A stretch of DNA of 64,000 nucleotides from Lyophyllum atratum. Lineage: Eukaryota; Basidiomycota; Agaricomycetes; Agaricales; Lyophyllaceae. How positions within the stretch are numbered: position 1 is the stretch's first letter; every line of letters begins with the position of its first letter. The notes beneath the pieces were generated by a model. That model did no database searches, was not told the origin of the DNA, and worked only from the letters and a program-made list of their open reading frames with translations. Location: assembly GCA_014905825.1 (NCBI GenBank), contig JACGCN010000006.1, forward strand, positions 806,001 through 870,000. The letters run 5' to 3'. This document shows positions 46,334 through 55,904 of this stretch, piece after piece. The position numbers and the translations under genes were made by a program.

Positions 46334-47215
46334 CTATGCACCGTAAATGGGCATGTAGGGTCTGTTGCCGGCTGCCCATCGATGCCCCTTCCCAGCAGCG
46401 ACGCCAGTTGTAATCACCGCAATTCCGACGAAGATACTGAGTACCCAGGCAACGATATTACAGACGTAGGCAGGGCCTTTGGACAACACGTTTTAGTCTT
46501 GCCAGAATTGATACTAATTGAGAGACACCTACCCATCTCTGCGTGCTCAAAGGTTGGGAACCGCGATGTGACGTACATATGAGTTACAATGCCGAAGGCG
46601 GCGATCTGGAATGCCGCTGGGTTGATAGTAGAGTAAGCTGCCCAGTTTGATGTATCATGTCAACTAAAACACCTACCATCAAGTAGGACAAGGCCAGCAA
46701 CGACCCGCCATATTCTCCGCCTGCGAGAATGTGTTGTGACACCGAAAGCAATTGCGATCAACGTCACCGCAGCACACCACACCGCAAGCTCCATGAGGTA
46801 CCGCGCGCTCGACCACGCGGCACAGAACCCAGCGTTGTCGTCCTCGCATCCATCCCTCACCTTCATCGGGAAGGGACGGCACTCATAGTTGGTGTATTCG
46901 AACTTTGTGCCATGGTTCCCAGGAACGCGGGTGTAGGTGAGCACGCAGCGTTCGCCGAGGCCGTAAGTGACAGTGATTCGCGTATGCATGACTTCTGGAG
47001 TTTGGACGACGAGCCTACAAGGTCAAAGTTAAATAGTCGCTCAAGCATTTCCTGGGTGTTACAGACCAGTCAGGACGGAGCTCCGACAAGATATTCTGAG
47101 CGCCATGTCCATGTCAACATTGATTGGCAAACGATGACTCGAGGCAGACGAGGCCTACCAAGATAAAAACAACAAGAACCGAGAAAAAAGTAATATAGTA
47201 CGAGGTTTTCCTCAT
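46334..47215 (-). CDS. four-helix membrane protein, unknown
   Basis: Integral membrane protein of a kind common in mushrooms, function unknown. Five exons give 223 aa: 47215-47159, 47095-47067, 47014-46677, 46637-46533, 46476-46334. An N-terminal hydrophobic helix (YYITFFSVLVVFILNIL) could be a signal anchor. A loop with four Cys follows (RCVLTY, NYECRPFP, DGCEDDNAGFC), then helices LAVWCAAVTLIAIAFGV, AGLVLLDGAYSTINPAAFQIAAFGIVTH and VCNIVAWVLSIFVGIAVITTGV. Topology resembles claudin/SUR7-like four-helix proteins with a Cys-containing first outer loop, but I do not see the W-GLW-C-C signature, so this is only an analogy. Confidence 0.75.
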
Positions 47216-47385
47216 CTTCGCGTTCGCGAGGGTAGTGGTCGAGTTCAAGCCGTTTTGCAGACCGATCACACGAGGCCGTGAACTGCAATGATGGTAGTGA
47301 CGTCATATCTTCCTCATGCGATAAGCGATCTCTATTATCTACATAGTGTTTTGATTGATATGCTTAAGAGATCAAGTCCATCAAG

Positions 47386-47467
47386 GTCCTTGTCGATTAG
47401 TGGTTAAATCATCTCGTTGTGGTTTACTCGCTCCGAGAAGCCGGAAGTTCGAATCCTCCCTGGGACA
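47386..47467 (+). tRNA. tRNA-His (GTG), with 10-nt intron
   Basis: Cloverleaf read by eye: acceptor GTCCTTG/CTGGGAC with one mismatch, D arm GATT/AATC, anticodon stem TCTCG/CGAGA, anticodon GTG at 47419-47421, T loop TTCGAAT, discriminator A as in yeast tRNA-His. An intron of about 10 nt (TTTACTCGCT, 47423-47432) follows position 37. A TTTTT Pol III terminator lies at 47471-47475. The T stem carries an A-C mismatch that is shared by all copies in this window. The retroelement end lies 48 bp downstream. Confidence 0.85.
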
Positions 47468-47515
47468 ATATTTTTGACCTTTCTTTGGGCTTTTTTGCAT
47501 GATGGATTCGTCGAT

Positions 47516-47645
47516 CCAATGAAACTTGGGTGCTTGAGGCGCAACGAGGAGACGGATAAGATGTATAGGAGGGACCGGGTGCAGGCGACTTTGTAGCCTG
47601 CCCACGCCCGATCAAATTTATGTGTATTTTGTATCACGGTAGGGC
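47516..47645 (-). repeat. Ngaro repeat B2
   Basis: 130-bp terminal copy of the B repeat; starts CCAATGAAACTTGGG and ends ATCACGGTAGGGC on the + strand. Identical by eye to B1. Confidence 0.9.
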
Positions 47646-47690
47646 AACAGATACAAAATAAAATAAAAAACAGGTATGTGGGTGGGTGGG

Positions 47691-48010
47691 AGACAGAAAA
47701 AGACCAAGGGTCTGTGACTGAGTATACGAGGGATGAATGATCAGGAAGATATCCCTCGAGTAGGGAACGTGTATGAACTCACCGAGAAGAGGGAGGAACG
47801 GTCAAGAAGAGATCCCCGGGGGAAGTCTCATATGACGGCTCCCTCTTCTATAGGTGAAAGGTTTCATCACGATCACGCACCGCCCAACGATCGACGCCAT
47901 ACCCCAAAAACGCGCGGCGCGTTTGTATGTAGGTGTTGAATGGTGGCGTTGCTGTGAACCAGACCCTTGGACGTTATCATTGGACTTGCGTAAACAAAGT
48001 CTAAACCCGA
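47691..48010 (-). repeat. Ngaro repeat A2
   Basis: 320-bp internal copy of the A repeat, directly abutting B1 at 48010/48011. The A-B junction is the expected crossover site of the circular intermediate. Confidence 0.9.
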
Positions 48011-48140
48011 CCAATGAAACTTGGGTGCTTGAGGCGCAACGAGGAGACGGATAAGATGTATAGGAGGGACCGGGTGCAGGCGACTTTGTAGCCTGCCCAC
48101 GCCCGATCAAATTTATGTGTATTTTGTATCACGGTAGGGC
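48011..48140 (-). repeat. Ngaro repeat B1
   Basis: 130-bp copy lying between the recombinase gene and A2, contiguous with A2 as in other Ngaro elements. Confidence 0.9.
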
Positions 48141-48441
48141 TAAATACTATAGAAGATGAGGGACGATGTGAGGAGTGATTAAAAATACAAAGAAGAAGGT
48201 AAAGAAGTTAAAGAAGAAGGGGAAAATAAAAGAGAAAGAAAGAGATACGTAGCTGGAGCTACTTTTTGAGGGAGGGGGAAACGTTTTTGAGGTAGGTGAT
48301 ACTTTTGAGGAGATAGACGAGAAATACTTTTGAAACGGCGAGAGAGGTGGGGTTGAATTATGCGTAAGAGTTCGGAATGGGAAAGGTGGACGAATTAGGC
48401 GAAAAGGTCTGGCGAAAGGGGAGGAAAAGGAGCTCGAGGAA

Positions 48442-49521
48442 TTAATCATGAATGAAAGAGGAAATGGAATGAGTTGTTCTTGCGAAAAGCATGGCTTGGA
48501 GCATGACGGGACTCCTCCTGATGTAGATCCGGAAGGATTCGGATGACCAACGGCCGATGGCTTGGATGATAGAGGGAGGAACGCCGTTGGCGGCGAGGGA
48601 AGTAGCACCCCCCGCACGCATGGACTGACCAGCGACGTCGTCATCGAAGAAATGGCGAAGGCGGGAGATGAAGAAGAAGGAACGGGTCGGGATTTGGCCG
48701 TTACCGCGAAGCCAAAGTGGGGAGCTAAACGGGAAGTTCCTGTCACGAGAGCTGAGGTAGCTGGAGAAAGCAGTCAAGGGGTCGCGGGAAGAAGTTTCCC
48801 TGCGGATGACAATCCAATTTCCATCGAAGAACCTGTCGGCCTTATGGCCTGGCAGGAAAAAACGAAAGTCGGAGTGAGTGAATTGGACTGACGATCGACG
48901 AACGACTTTCCTGGGGTCGCGAAGAGCGAGTTCATCAGGATAGGCTATTTCGCCCAAGCGGAGGAGGGCGAAGAAGCCCGTGAGAAGCATGGCGACGAAA
49001 AGGAGGTCGTCGTGATGTTGGGAGGTAGAGTAGTGACGAATGACGATGTCGAGGTCTTCAAGTGTAAGCGCTCGTTTGCGGGAAGTGGGAGTACCGCGGA
49101 GGCGCATGCAGCCGGAGAGGGTACGCGTGACGAGGGTGGAGTTGCGATATTCACGAATGTTGGGGAAGTAAGGCTCTAACTGGTTGCAGATGCCGGACAA
49201 GTAGGAGCCGACGGATGAAGGCTGGATGTGGTGGCACATGAAGACCGTGAAGAAGCTGAGAGTGTCGGGAGTGGGGTCGAGAGGGAAGTTGTGGATGCGA
49301 ATGAACTCTAAATAAGAGTTGAGAGCCGAGTTGTAGTTGCGTTCTGTAGAGTTATCAATAGCCTGGCCGAGCGCAATCGCCCGTTCGCGGACGAGGCGCT
49401 CCATGCTCCACGCCGCCCGGAGGGGCTGGCGGGAACGAATGGGCTCGATGGCTATTTTTGGAATGCCCCCAGCAAGTCTTGAGGGGGTTGAAAGTCGTCG
49501 TTGATATATAGATCTGGACAA
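48442..49521 (-). CDS. Ngaro tyrosine recombinase
   Basis: Catalyses integration of the element's circular DNA. Open single exon, 359 aa. An N-terminal SAM-like helical domain (ERNYNSALNSYLEFIR) precedes the catalytic part. Box I arginine sits in TGFFALLRLGEIAYP; the HxxR box reads GQSMRAGGATS, with Gln (CAG, complement of 48625-48627) where His is expected; then AIGRWSSESFRIYIRR with the nucleophilic Tyr. The gene overlaps the end of the RNase H frame. The frame is otherwise undamaged, so the His-to-Gln change may be natural or the first inactivating hit. Confidence 0.88.
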   Translation of the reverse strand: MSRSIYQRRLSTPSRLAGGIPKIAIEPIRSRQPLRAAWSMERLVRERAIALGQAIDNSTERNYNSALNSYLEFIRIHNFPLDPTPDTLSFFTVFMCHHIQPSSVGSYLSGICNQLEPYFPNIREYRNSTLVTRTLSGCMRLRGTPTSRKRALTLEDLDIVIRHYSTSQHHDDLLFVAMLLTGFFALLRLGEIAYPDELALRDPRKVVRRSSVQFTHSDFRFFLPGHKADRFFDGNWIVIRRETSSRDPLTAFSSYLSSRDRNFPFSSPLWLRGNGQIPTRSFFFISRLRHFFDDDVAGQSMRAGGATSLAANGVPPSIIQAIGRWSSESFRIYIRRSPVMLQAMLFARTTHSISSFIHD

Positions 49522-51300
49522 AGATCTCGGGCCTTGTCGAAATGGGATCGGGAGACGGCGTCGGCGACAAGGTTTTGGTGGCCAGGGACGTGGATAACAC
49601 GAAGCTGGTGGGACGTTCGCAGGAGGATGTCAACGGCGAATTTTAGAATGGGGTTGTAGCTGGGGAGGGCGTGGAAAGAGTTGAAAATGGCGACAGTGTT
49701 AGAGCTGTTGGTATAGATGACCAAGCGCATGGCGCGGTCGGGCCAACGAGAGGCCTCGAATAATGCGCATGCGACGCAAAACACCTCGAAGAAAAAGATG
49801 CAGTCGGCAGGCGGGTTGGTAGGAACGGGTGCATAGTACGCCATCTTCTGGGCAGGGAACCAGAAAACCCATACCATCGAGACAAGCGTCGCAATAAAAC
49901 ATACATATCGGCGTCGTCGATATCCCAATCGAGAGCCGAGATGATGTGAACGCCCGAAGACTGCGCGATATGTTGAGCCGCCCAAGTGAGGTCAGCTCGA
50001 ACAAGGGCGTTGATGCGAATGAGCTGGCCTTGAGCAGTCTTGGAATTGATTTTGGCGTATACATTAGCGAGGGAGGGGCGAAGGAGCGGGAAGACGTTGA
50101 AACTCCAATTTAACCATCCCGAAAGGCGTTGCCAAACCTTCAAGGCGAAACGGGGGTTCCGTTTGTTGGTGTAGTCTGTGAACTTCTCAATTTCCTTGAG
50201 GAGATCGACCTTGCGCTCGAGGGGAAGCGTGAGCGTCAAGGAGTTAGGGTCGACGGAAATCCCAATGATGGTGAGAGGCGACCCATGAACCTGCTTACGT
50301 TCCTTGTGGGGGATACCGAGCTCGTCCCAAAGGAGGAGGAGGTCGCGTTGGTTGGTTGGGATGATTTTGTTGTAAGGGGGATAAAGTGAAGTGTCGTCGA
50401 GTATGCATGGGGCGAAGTTGTCATCGGAATATGCGAGCAGGAATTCGATGAATCGCACATAGCGGGCGATCCAAACGACGAGGCCCATGAAAGCGATCCA
50501 AATGCACCCCGAACCTCTCCCTCCGAAAGCATTGCAACGATCGATGTAGCGTTTGCCGTCGATCGTGTTCACCTGTTTGATCTGCCAAAATGGATGGACA
50601 GGCATCAAGCGATATGCCTCGGCGACGTCGGATTTGAATAGGGAGAAAGTGGAGTTGGGGAATGAACTATGGAGATAAAGTAATTCGTCACCCAAATGCC
50701 GCATGTTGTCGAGGGGATAACCACGAATACGCTCGCGTGGGATCATGGAGTTGAGAGAATAACGACCCGCAGATTGATTGGTAACCATACACAGGTCGTC
50801 AGAATCAGATTTGGGTACGGCATGGATGGGCATGCAGTACATGCCAGGCAGGAGGTGGTCACCGAACGAAGGGGAGAAACGATTCTTCTTCAGTTCAGTA
50901 TCCCGCTGGCTACGCAGGAAGTTCGCCTCGCGAAGATCAATAGGAGTAGGGAAAGACTCATCTACCGTGTCGGGATAGACCCCGAATTGGGTGTCGGCCC
51001 ATGGCCAAAACCCTTCCCTGAGACCACGGCAGACTGATGCAACGAAAGGTTTATTCGGATGAGTGGAGAGGAGACGTTCGAGGACGTCGACTTTGATAGG
51101 TGTGATGATAGCGAACAAGGAGGGGTTTTCGGCAATAGTTTTGGCGACTACAGGATTTGCAAGCTCAGATAACGGCGGGGATGGAAGAGGTTTGGCGTGC
51201 TCGGTCCATTCTGCAGTCGAAAATGAATGAGTGTCGTCGTCGTGCCATAAGTTGTACCGGAGGTACTTAGGCCTTGCTCCGTGTATCGCGTCCGTCCTTG
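49452..51300 (-). pseudogene. Ngaro reverse transcriptase / RNase H (frameshifted)
   Basis: Copies the element's RNA into DNA. Reverse transcriptase motifs are intact: DLREANFLRS..., FKSDVAEAYRLMPVHP, the catalytic YSDDN, and a thumb with WQRLSGWLNW. RNase H begins about 49900 (DADMYV), but two T-run expansions (complement of 49896-49899 and 49864-49867, four A on the + strand each) shift the frame twice, so DACLDGMGF and WFPAQKMAYYAPV lie in different frames. The rest (LVIYTNSSNTVAIFNSF, HVPGHQNLVADAVSR) is open. The upstream end is approximate: the RT frame remains open far into gag. Sequencing error in the two homopolymers is possible. Confidence 0.85.
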
Positions 51301-52823
51301 ATGCAGTCTCGCTCGCCGTGCCCAGATGAACCGCAGCCCTTACAGGTGTGGGTGTATCGACAAGTGGTTGGGAACGGGCATGACCTTCCAACCGCGTTGA
51401 ATCTGTCGCAGATTTCGGTACCTGATTTCTTTCCCCTCTGTCCGGATGATCGGCCACGCGACGCGGAACCTGAACCGGATCTGCTTCCGTTACCGGCCTC
51501 GATTCCGTCCGGGGCGACGATGGCGGAGTGGAAACGGGTGAAAAGGTGGAAGTCTGTGAGCAGGTGTCGTTGCCCACCAGCGACGAAGTTCCTGATGGCA
51601 ATGTCGAGCATAATGATTTTTCGGTGGGAAGTGGACTGTTTAGCAGAGAATTCGGATCGGATGTATTGGCCGTATTCCCGAAGTTCCTTCGCGCGATATG
51701 GGAATGCGAGTATCGTAGCCTCGGAGACGTCGTCCCAAGTGGCTGTCCAATCCCCCGCGCTCTGGATCTTTTTCGCTGGTTCTGGGTTCGAAAATCTGAT
51801 TTCACATGGTCCCGCGCGTCCAAGGTCGTCTTTAGGAGGGAGAACATGGTGTAGTTGGCTGAAGACGGCGTCGAGGTTGACGGCTGTCCCTCGGAAGATG
51901 GAATCCCATTCTCCAGGGGGGATGCTCGTGGGGGCGATTCCCGAAATGATGACCTGTCTTCTAACCCAGTTTGGATCCTTCTCATAGGTGTAGAGGAGCT
52001 CCTGTGTCTTTTGGCAGGAGACTCGAGCCGTGTCTCGAGCGGCCGTTTCTTCCTTGAACCAGGGGAGATCTGAGGACTTGAGCTTCCTTTTCTTTCCACT
52101 TGTCCTTTCACCAAGTGCTCCGAGTCCGTCAAGTGCGTCCCCTTCATCGGATGAATCGTCAGATCTTCCATGCTTAGATCTCGTTCCAGCACGCGTGATG
52201 AAGTCATCAAGGGTCTTGTCGACGGCTTCGCCGGGAGGCTGGTTTTCATCCCCTTCGTTTCCCTCTCCAGGGCCTCCTTCCTCGTTCGATAACCCATCTG
52301 CAGCGCGTTTCCCTCGGCGTTTAGCACATTTGGCAAGGAACTCGACGGATTCAAGAGCGGCGAGGAATTCCTCGAAGGCAAGCTTCTTTTGGTCTGCTTT
52401 CTCTCCTTTGCAGTGGTCGAGGAGGTCCTGGACGCCAAGGATAGCATTGGATTTGCTGATATCTCCCTGCCTGTACGAGACGATGATCTCCTCCTGCTTT
52501 TTCGCGATGATGGGGTCGAAATCACATCCGACCGGCAGCGCTTGTGATCCGCCGAGACTAACGCTCGATCCAGGTGTTGGGATTGTAGTGCTTGACCCTG
52601 GAGTTTGGTTGGCGGCATTTCCATTCGTTCCAGAAGGCTGCGTCGATGCGCCACCTCCTGGTCCTCCGAAGAAGGATCCGTAAGACGATTTATCAGCGGG
52701 ATTTTGTCGTCCACTCCCCGCAAATCCGGATCCTGGAAGTTCGGGCCTTGGTAGGGTTCCCGCTCCGGATCCGGAGGCTCTGTGCGATATGTTTGCGAAG
52801 TTTTGACCATGTTCTTCAGGCAT
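51267..52823 (-). CDS. Ngaro gag-like protein
   Basis: Presumed nucleocapsid-like protein of the element. 518 aa from the Met of MPEEHGQNF, chosen because the earlier in-frame Met falls in the terminal repeat A1. Low-complexity, charged N-terminal half; middle region with NWVRRQVIISGIAPTSIPPG; then a Cys-rich end with a CCCH-like RSCPFPTTCRYTHTC and a CCHC knuckle CKGCGSSGHGERDC. It ends close to where reverse transcriptase begins, in a different frame, so RT would need frameshifting or re-initiation. Confidence 0.8.
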   Translation of the reverse strand: MPEEHGQNFANISHRASGSGAGTLPRPELPGSGFAGSGRQNPADKSSYGSFFGGPGGGASTQPSGTNGNAANQTPGSSTTIPTPGSSVSLGGSQALPVGCDFDPIIAKKQEEIIVSYRQGDISKSNAILGVQDLLDHCKGEKADQKKLAFEEFLAALESVEFLAKCAKRRGKRAADGLSNEEGGPGEGNEGDENQPPGEAVDKTLDDFITRAGTRSKHGRSDDSSDEGDALDGLGALGERTSGKKRKLKSSDLPWFKEETAARDTARVSCQKTQELLYTYEKDPNWVRRQVIISGIAPTSIPPGEWDSIFRGTAVNLDAVFSQLHHVLPPKDDLGRAGPCEIRFSNPEPAKKIQSAGDWTATWDDVSEATILAFPYRAKELREYGQYIRSEFSAKQSTSHRKIIMLDIAIRNFVAGGQRHLLTDFHLFTRFHSAIVAPDGIEAGNGSRSGSGSASRGRSSGQRGKKSGTEICDRFNAVGRSCPFPTTCRYTHTCKGCGSSGHGERDCIKDGRDTRSKA

Positions 52824-52875
52824 AGGTAGATGTCTCAGAGACAGATGAAGATTTGAACAAAGAGATGGATTTATA

Positions 52876-53195
52876 AGACAGAAAAAGACCAAGGGTCTGT
52901 GACTGAGTATACGAGGGAGGAATGATCAGGAAGATATCCCTCGAGTAGGGAACGTGTATGAACTCACCGAGAAGAGGGAGGAACGGTCAAGAAGAGATCC
53001 CCGGGGGAAGTCTCATATGACGGCTCCCTCTTCTATAGGTGAAAGGTTTCATCACGATCACGCACCGCCCAACGATCGACGCCATACCCCAAAAACGCGC
53101 GGCGCGTTTGTATGTAGGTGTTGAATGGTGGCGTTGCTGTGAACCAGACCCTTGGACGTTATCATTGGACTTGCGTAAACAAAGTCTAAACCCGA
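52876..53195 (-). repeat. Ngaro repeat A1 (5' terminus)
   Basis: 320-bp terminal A repeat marking the 5' end of the element in its own orientation; should carry its promoter. Matches A2 with one difference noticed. Confidence 0.9.
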
Positions 53196-54142
53196 TATAA
53201 TCAGACTCTAGACTCTAGTTTAGCAGTCGGAACGGCCGAGAGCGCACAGATATGTAGCTATAGGTGTCTGGGTGTCTGTATACCCCTAGCTTCCGGGTTG
53301 ATGGAATCATCCGGAATCATTCAGGCGAAACGTCCTGAAGTATCGATATCAACCCTATAGCAGCTACAGTCTTAACTTGAAGATCAATCTACAACGGGGG
53401 TATCTCCACGTTAACCGAAGTGCACTGATGTCCGGAACCTCGCGCTCCAAAAGCCCCCCAGCTCATGATGTACGTGGAATGCGAGAAGAGGAAGTAGGAA
53501 GTGGATGTTATCAGGAATGTACCGAGTAGTCGTGGGTCCGAACCTTTGGCTCTTCCTGAACAGTGTAGTGCTCCGTGCGTGAAAAAACAGGAGCCTCCCA
53601 TATAGATACACCGCAAAACCAAATGGGCCGTTGATTGAGGTTTTCAAGGAGTCCAGAAATCAGTGCCCGTGGATCATCAGTTGGCCAAGCCCTGAATCAT
53701 CGATCTTGCTCAGGAGGAAACACAGATTGACATTGTTTTGATGTCTGATGTTTTTTGAACATAAGGTATACACACATTCCCGGAACGTCTCTGGTCGGAT
53801 GTCTTGTAAACCTTTTCGCGCGGGCATCTCCTGGGCACTTTCGTTACACATACTCTCGAGGAAATTAGCTAGCCATCCTTCGGCATTCGAACACTCAACT
53901 CATGTACAGATTTTCTGATGTTCTCGCATGCTCCGCCCATGCTCGATATTTCACTTACGAGCCTGCAGAATTGACATCCTGATCATGATGACACTCGCAT
54001 ACCACCGGGCTCATAAAAAGGAAGTCGGCTTCTCGAATTGAGGGTATTTATCGCGGAATGTGGGACGAAAGAAAGGGGGGAAAATTGCATATTGTGGTAG
54101 ATTATTACATTTCATATATACAGAAGCCATGGACACGCCAGC
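53196..54142. other. intergenic between Ngaro and the two-gene module
   Basis: No coding exon recognised. It starts with TATAATCAGACTCTAGACTC directly at the element end. I looked for terminal inverted repeats that would pair with the far side of the gene pair (60.2-61.2 kb) and found none by eye. Confidence 0.45.
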
Positions 54143-55470
54143 CTACTCAACCTCCATCGCTTTCCTCTTCCGGGGGACTGTCTTCGTCACTGTCTTGCCC
54201 TGGACATTCCCCGCATGCGTGTTGACCGTCTTGATCCAGGGAACAACATCGCGGGGCTCGATGACGGTGTGACTCGTGTTGGCAGGGTCACCATAGGCTT
54301 GAATGTCCTGCTGGTACATGTTGTTGAAAGCCCTGCTTCGTCGTTAGCAATGACAAGGTGGCTCCGGGCCCCAACTGACGTACCCGGCAATTTCGGTCGC
54401 ATCTTTAAGCTTCGACCGCCACCCATCCAGTGTCTTGTCCACCCTCGGCCACCACTCGTTGTCGCTGAGGCTCTCATATTTAAGGACATGCCAACGCTGA
54501 AAAAGACGGTCAGATCACGCAGTGCGAGGACTTAATGAGGACGAACCAAAAATGCGATGCGGATGTAGTGTTGAGCAGTGGCCTTGACGGGCGTGTTGTT
54601 GACGATGGCGTGGGTAAGGTCTGCGATGTTTCGAGTTGGTGAATCGGGCTCGAGCGACGCCTTGATCTGTCCAGTGTCAGAAAAAGTAGTTGATGGTTTG
54701 ACTGAATACGAACCTTATCTTTCACAACATTCCGAAACGATGTCAATGTGGTCTTGATGACCGCGAGGATTGCCTTGACATGGGTTACTTCTTTCTCGGG
54801 CGGGAGGTCACGAACATTGAGTTCGCGCATTGCTTTCTATATGGTCATTGAGTTGCATGGCATGCACAAAAATCAAAACGGAGTATCGCTCACCAGAATG
54901 TGCTCGGGGCCGTTACCACGGTATGATGTCGTGGTCGGCGAGAGGAGGTGCGCTTGTGTGTAGGACCGGATGCTTTTCTGAAGACAACAACATGAACGAG
55001 GCAAGGGGAGAAAAACTTCTGTCTACACACCTTAAGGCCCTCGGACACTTGCCACTGTTCAATCTTTTGAGATTGTTTGACGATATCGCGCGTCTCGAGC
55101 ACGGCTGCATAAAGCATCGCACTGCGTTCCTCCGCTGATGGATTCTACCAATTGAACGATCAGGTCTGAGAACCCAGACCAGTCAAATAATACTTACCGA
55201 GCAGAACAAATCTAAATCGGATTCCGACTCGGCACTGAAGCGTTTCTGACGTTTGGCCATGCGCCCGAAGTTGACGAGATTGTTGTTTGCCAAGGTCGGG
55301 TTGCCGTTGTAGACTGCACGAGCTGTCGTAGGAGGTTCGTCATCCGAGATGTCACCGTCAGTGCCACCACTGCTGGTCGACGTGCTGTTGTTGGAAACCA
55401 GGGTGTCGAGAAATGCCATCGCGGGGTCTTCCTCAATGTCCTGGAGGGTCGGATCGATATTGGGGTCCAT
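54143..55470 (-). CDS. unknown protein A of divergent gene pair
   Basis: Function unknown. Seven exons give 338 aa: 55470-55198, 55144-55031, 54977-54894, 54836-54714, 54666-54547, 54496-54384, 54332-54143. Five of the six introns are phase 0. The N-terminus is acidic and Ser/Thr-rich (MDPNIDPTLQDIEEDP) with a basic patch GRMAKRQKRF. The remainder is predicted helical: ETRDIVKQSQKIEQW, a KSIRSYTQAHLLSPTTTSYRG segment, PPEKEVTHVKAILAVIKTTL, HYIRIAFLRWHVLKYE. A basic tail ends VPRKRKAMEVE, a likely nuclear signal. No enzyme motif recognised. It is fully open across seven exons, so it is under constraint or very recent. It is transcribed away from the large gene next to it, over 434 bp, which suggests the two work or move together. 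Confidence 0.65.
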
Positions 55471-55904
55471 TGGAAAGGATTTGCTGTTCCATGGTGGCGG
55501 GAGGACGGGCTTTTAAGGTATTCGTGAGGGCAAAGCGGCAGGCAATGGACAGACACACTTCAAGACGCGAGCCTTGGCCGCGATGGCTTTGGCCACCGCC
55601 GTTATCATTGTTTGTTCGTGCACGTGACAGTCTTGTGCGCGTCAACACGCAGTCGAGATGGGATTTTGAACTTCAACGAGCACTGATTCCTTGAACGCCA
55701 TCCATGAATCTGTCTGCTGTTCCAAATAACGAGTATTTGAGATTTTGACCTTCTTTTGAACTGGTATCGATTGAATCCAGCTGTTCAAGGCTGTTGCCTG
55801 GGAGCATTCCCCAGCAATCAATCAGTGTATGGATCTTTTGTTCTCGGAAATCTGCTTATAATACCGCATCGGCTGTGAGTGATGGACATCCCCCTCCCAG
55901 TGAT
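55471..55904. promoter_or_regulatory. shared promoter region of the divergent pair
   Basis: 434 bp between the two start codons; should hold both promoters. A TATAATACCGC element lies about 45 bp before the large gene. No palindrome or repeat noticed. Confidence 0.4.

Larger units (their letters stand above)
47516..53195 (-). mobile_element. Ngaro-type (DIRS order) tyrosine-recombinase retrotransposon
   Basis: About 5.7 kb, read on the minus strand: A1 (53195-52876), gag-like ORF, RT/RNase H, tyrosine recombinase, B1 (48140-48011), A2 (48010-47691), a 45-bp spacer, B2 (47645-47516). The A repeats (320 bp) and B repeats (130 bp) appear near-identical; one base difference noticed in A (GATGAATG vs GAGGAATG). 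Split direct repeats together with a tyrosine recombinase instead of a DDE integrase define the Ngaro group. No flanking target duplication is expected for this mechanism and none is seen. Near-identical repeats mean a recent insertion, but RNase H has two frameshifts and the recombinase a changed motif residue, so this copy is probably inactive. Confidence 0.93.

Noticed and set aside
47404..47637. Open frames on the minus strand repeated at 47.4-47.6 and 47.8-48.1 kb
   Set aside because: The repetition is due to the B repeats of the Ngaro element, not to duplicated genes.
48147..48746. 199-codon minus-strand frame beside the recombinase
   Set aside because: Overlaps the recombinase gene in another frame and the purine-rich element tail; Ser/Phe/Pro-rich composition is a shadow.
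52030..52683. 217-codon + strand frame over the element
   Set aside because: Antisense of gag; no protein features.
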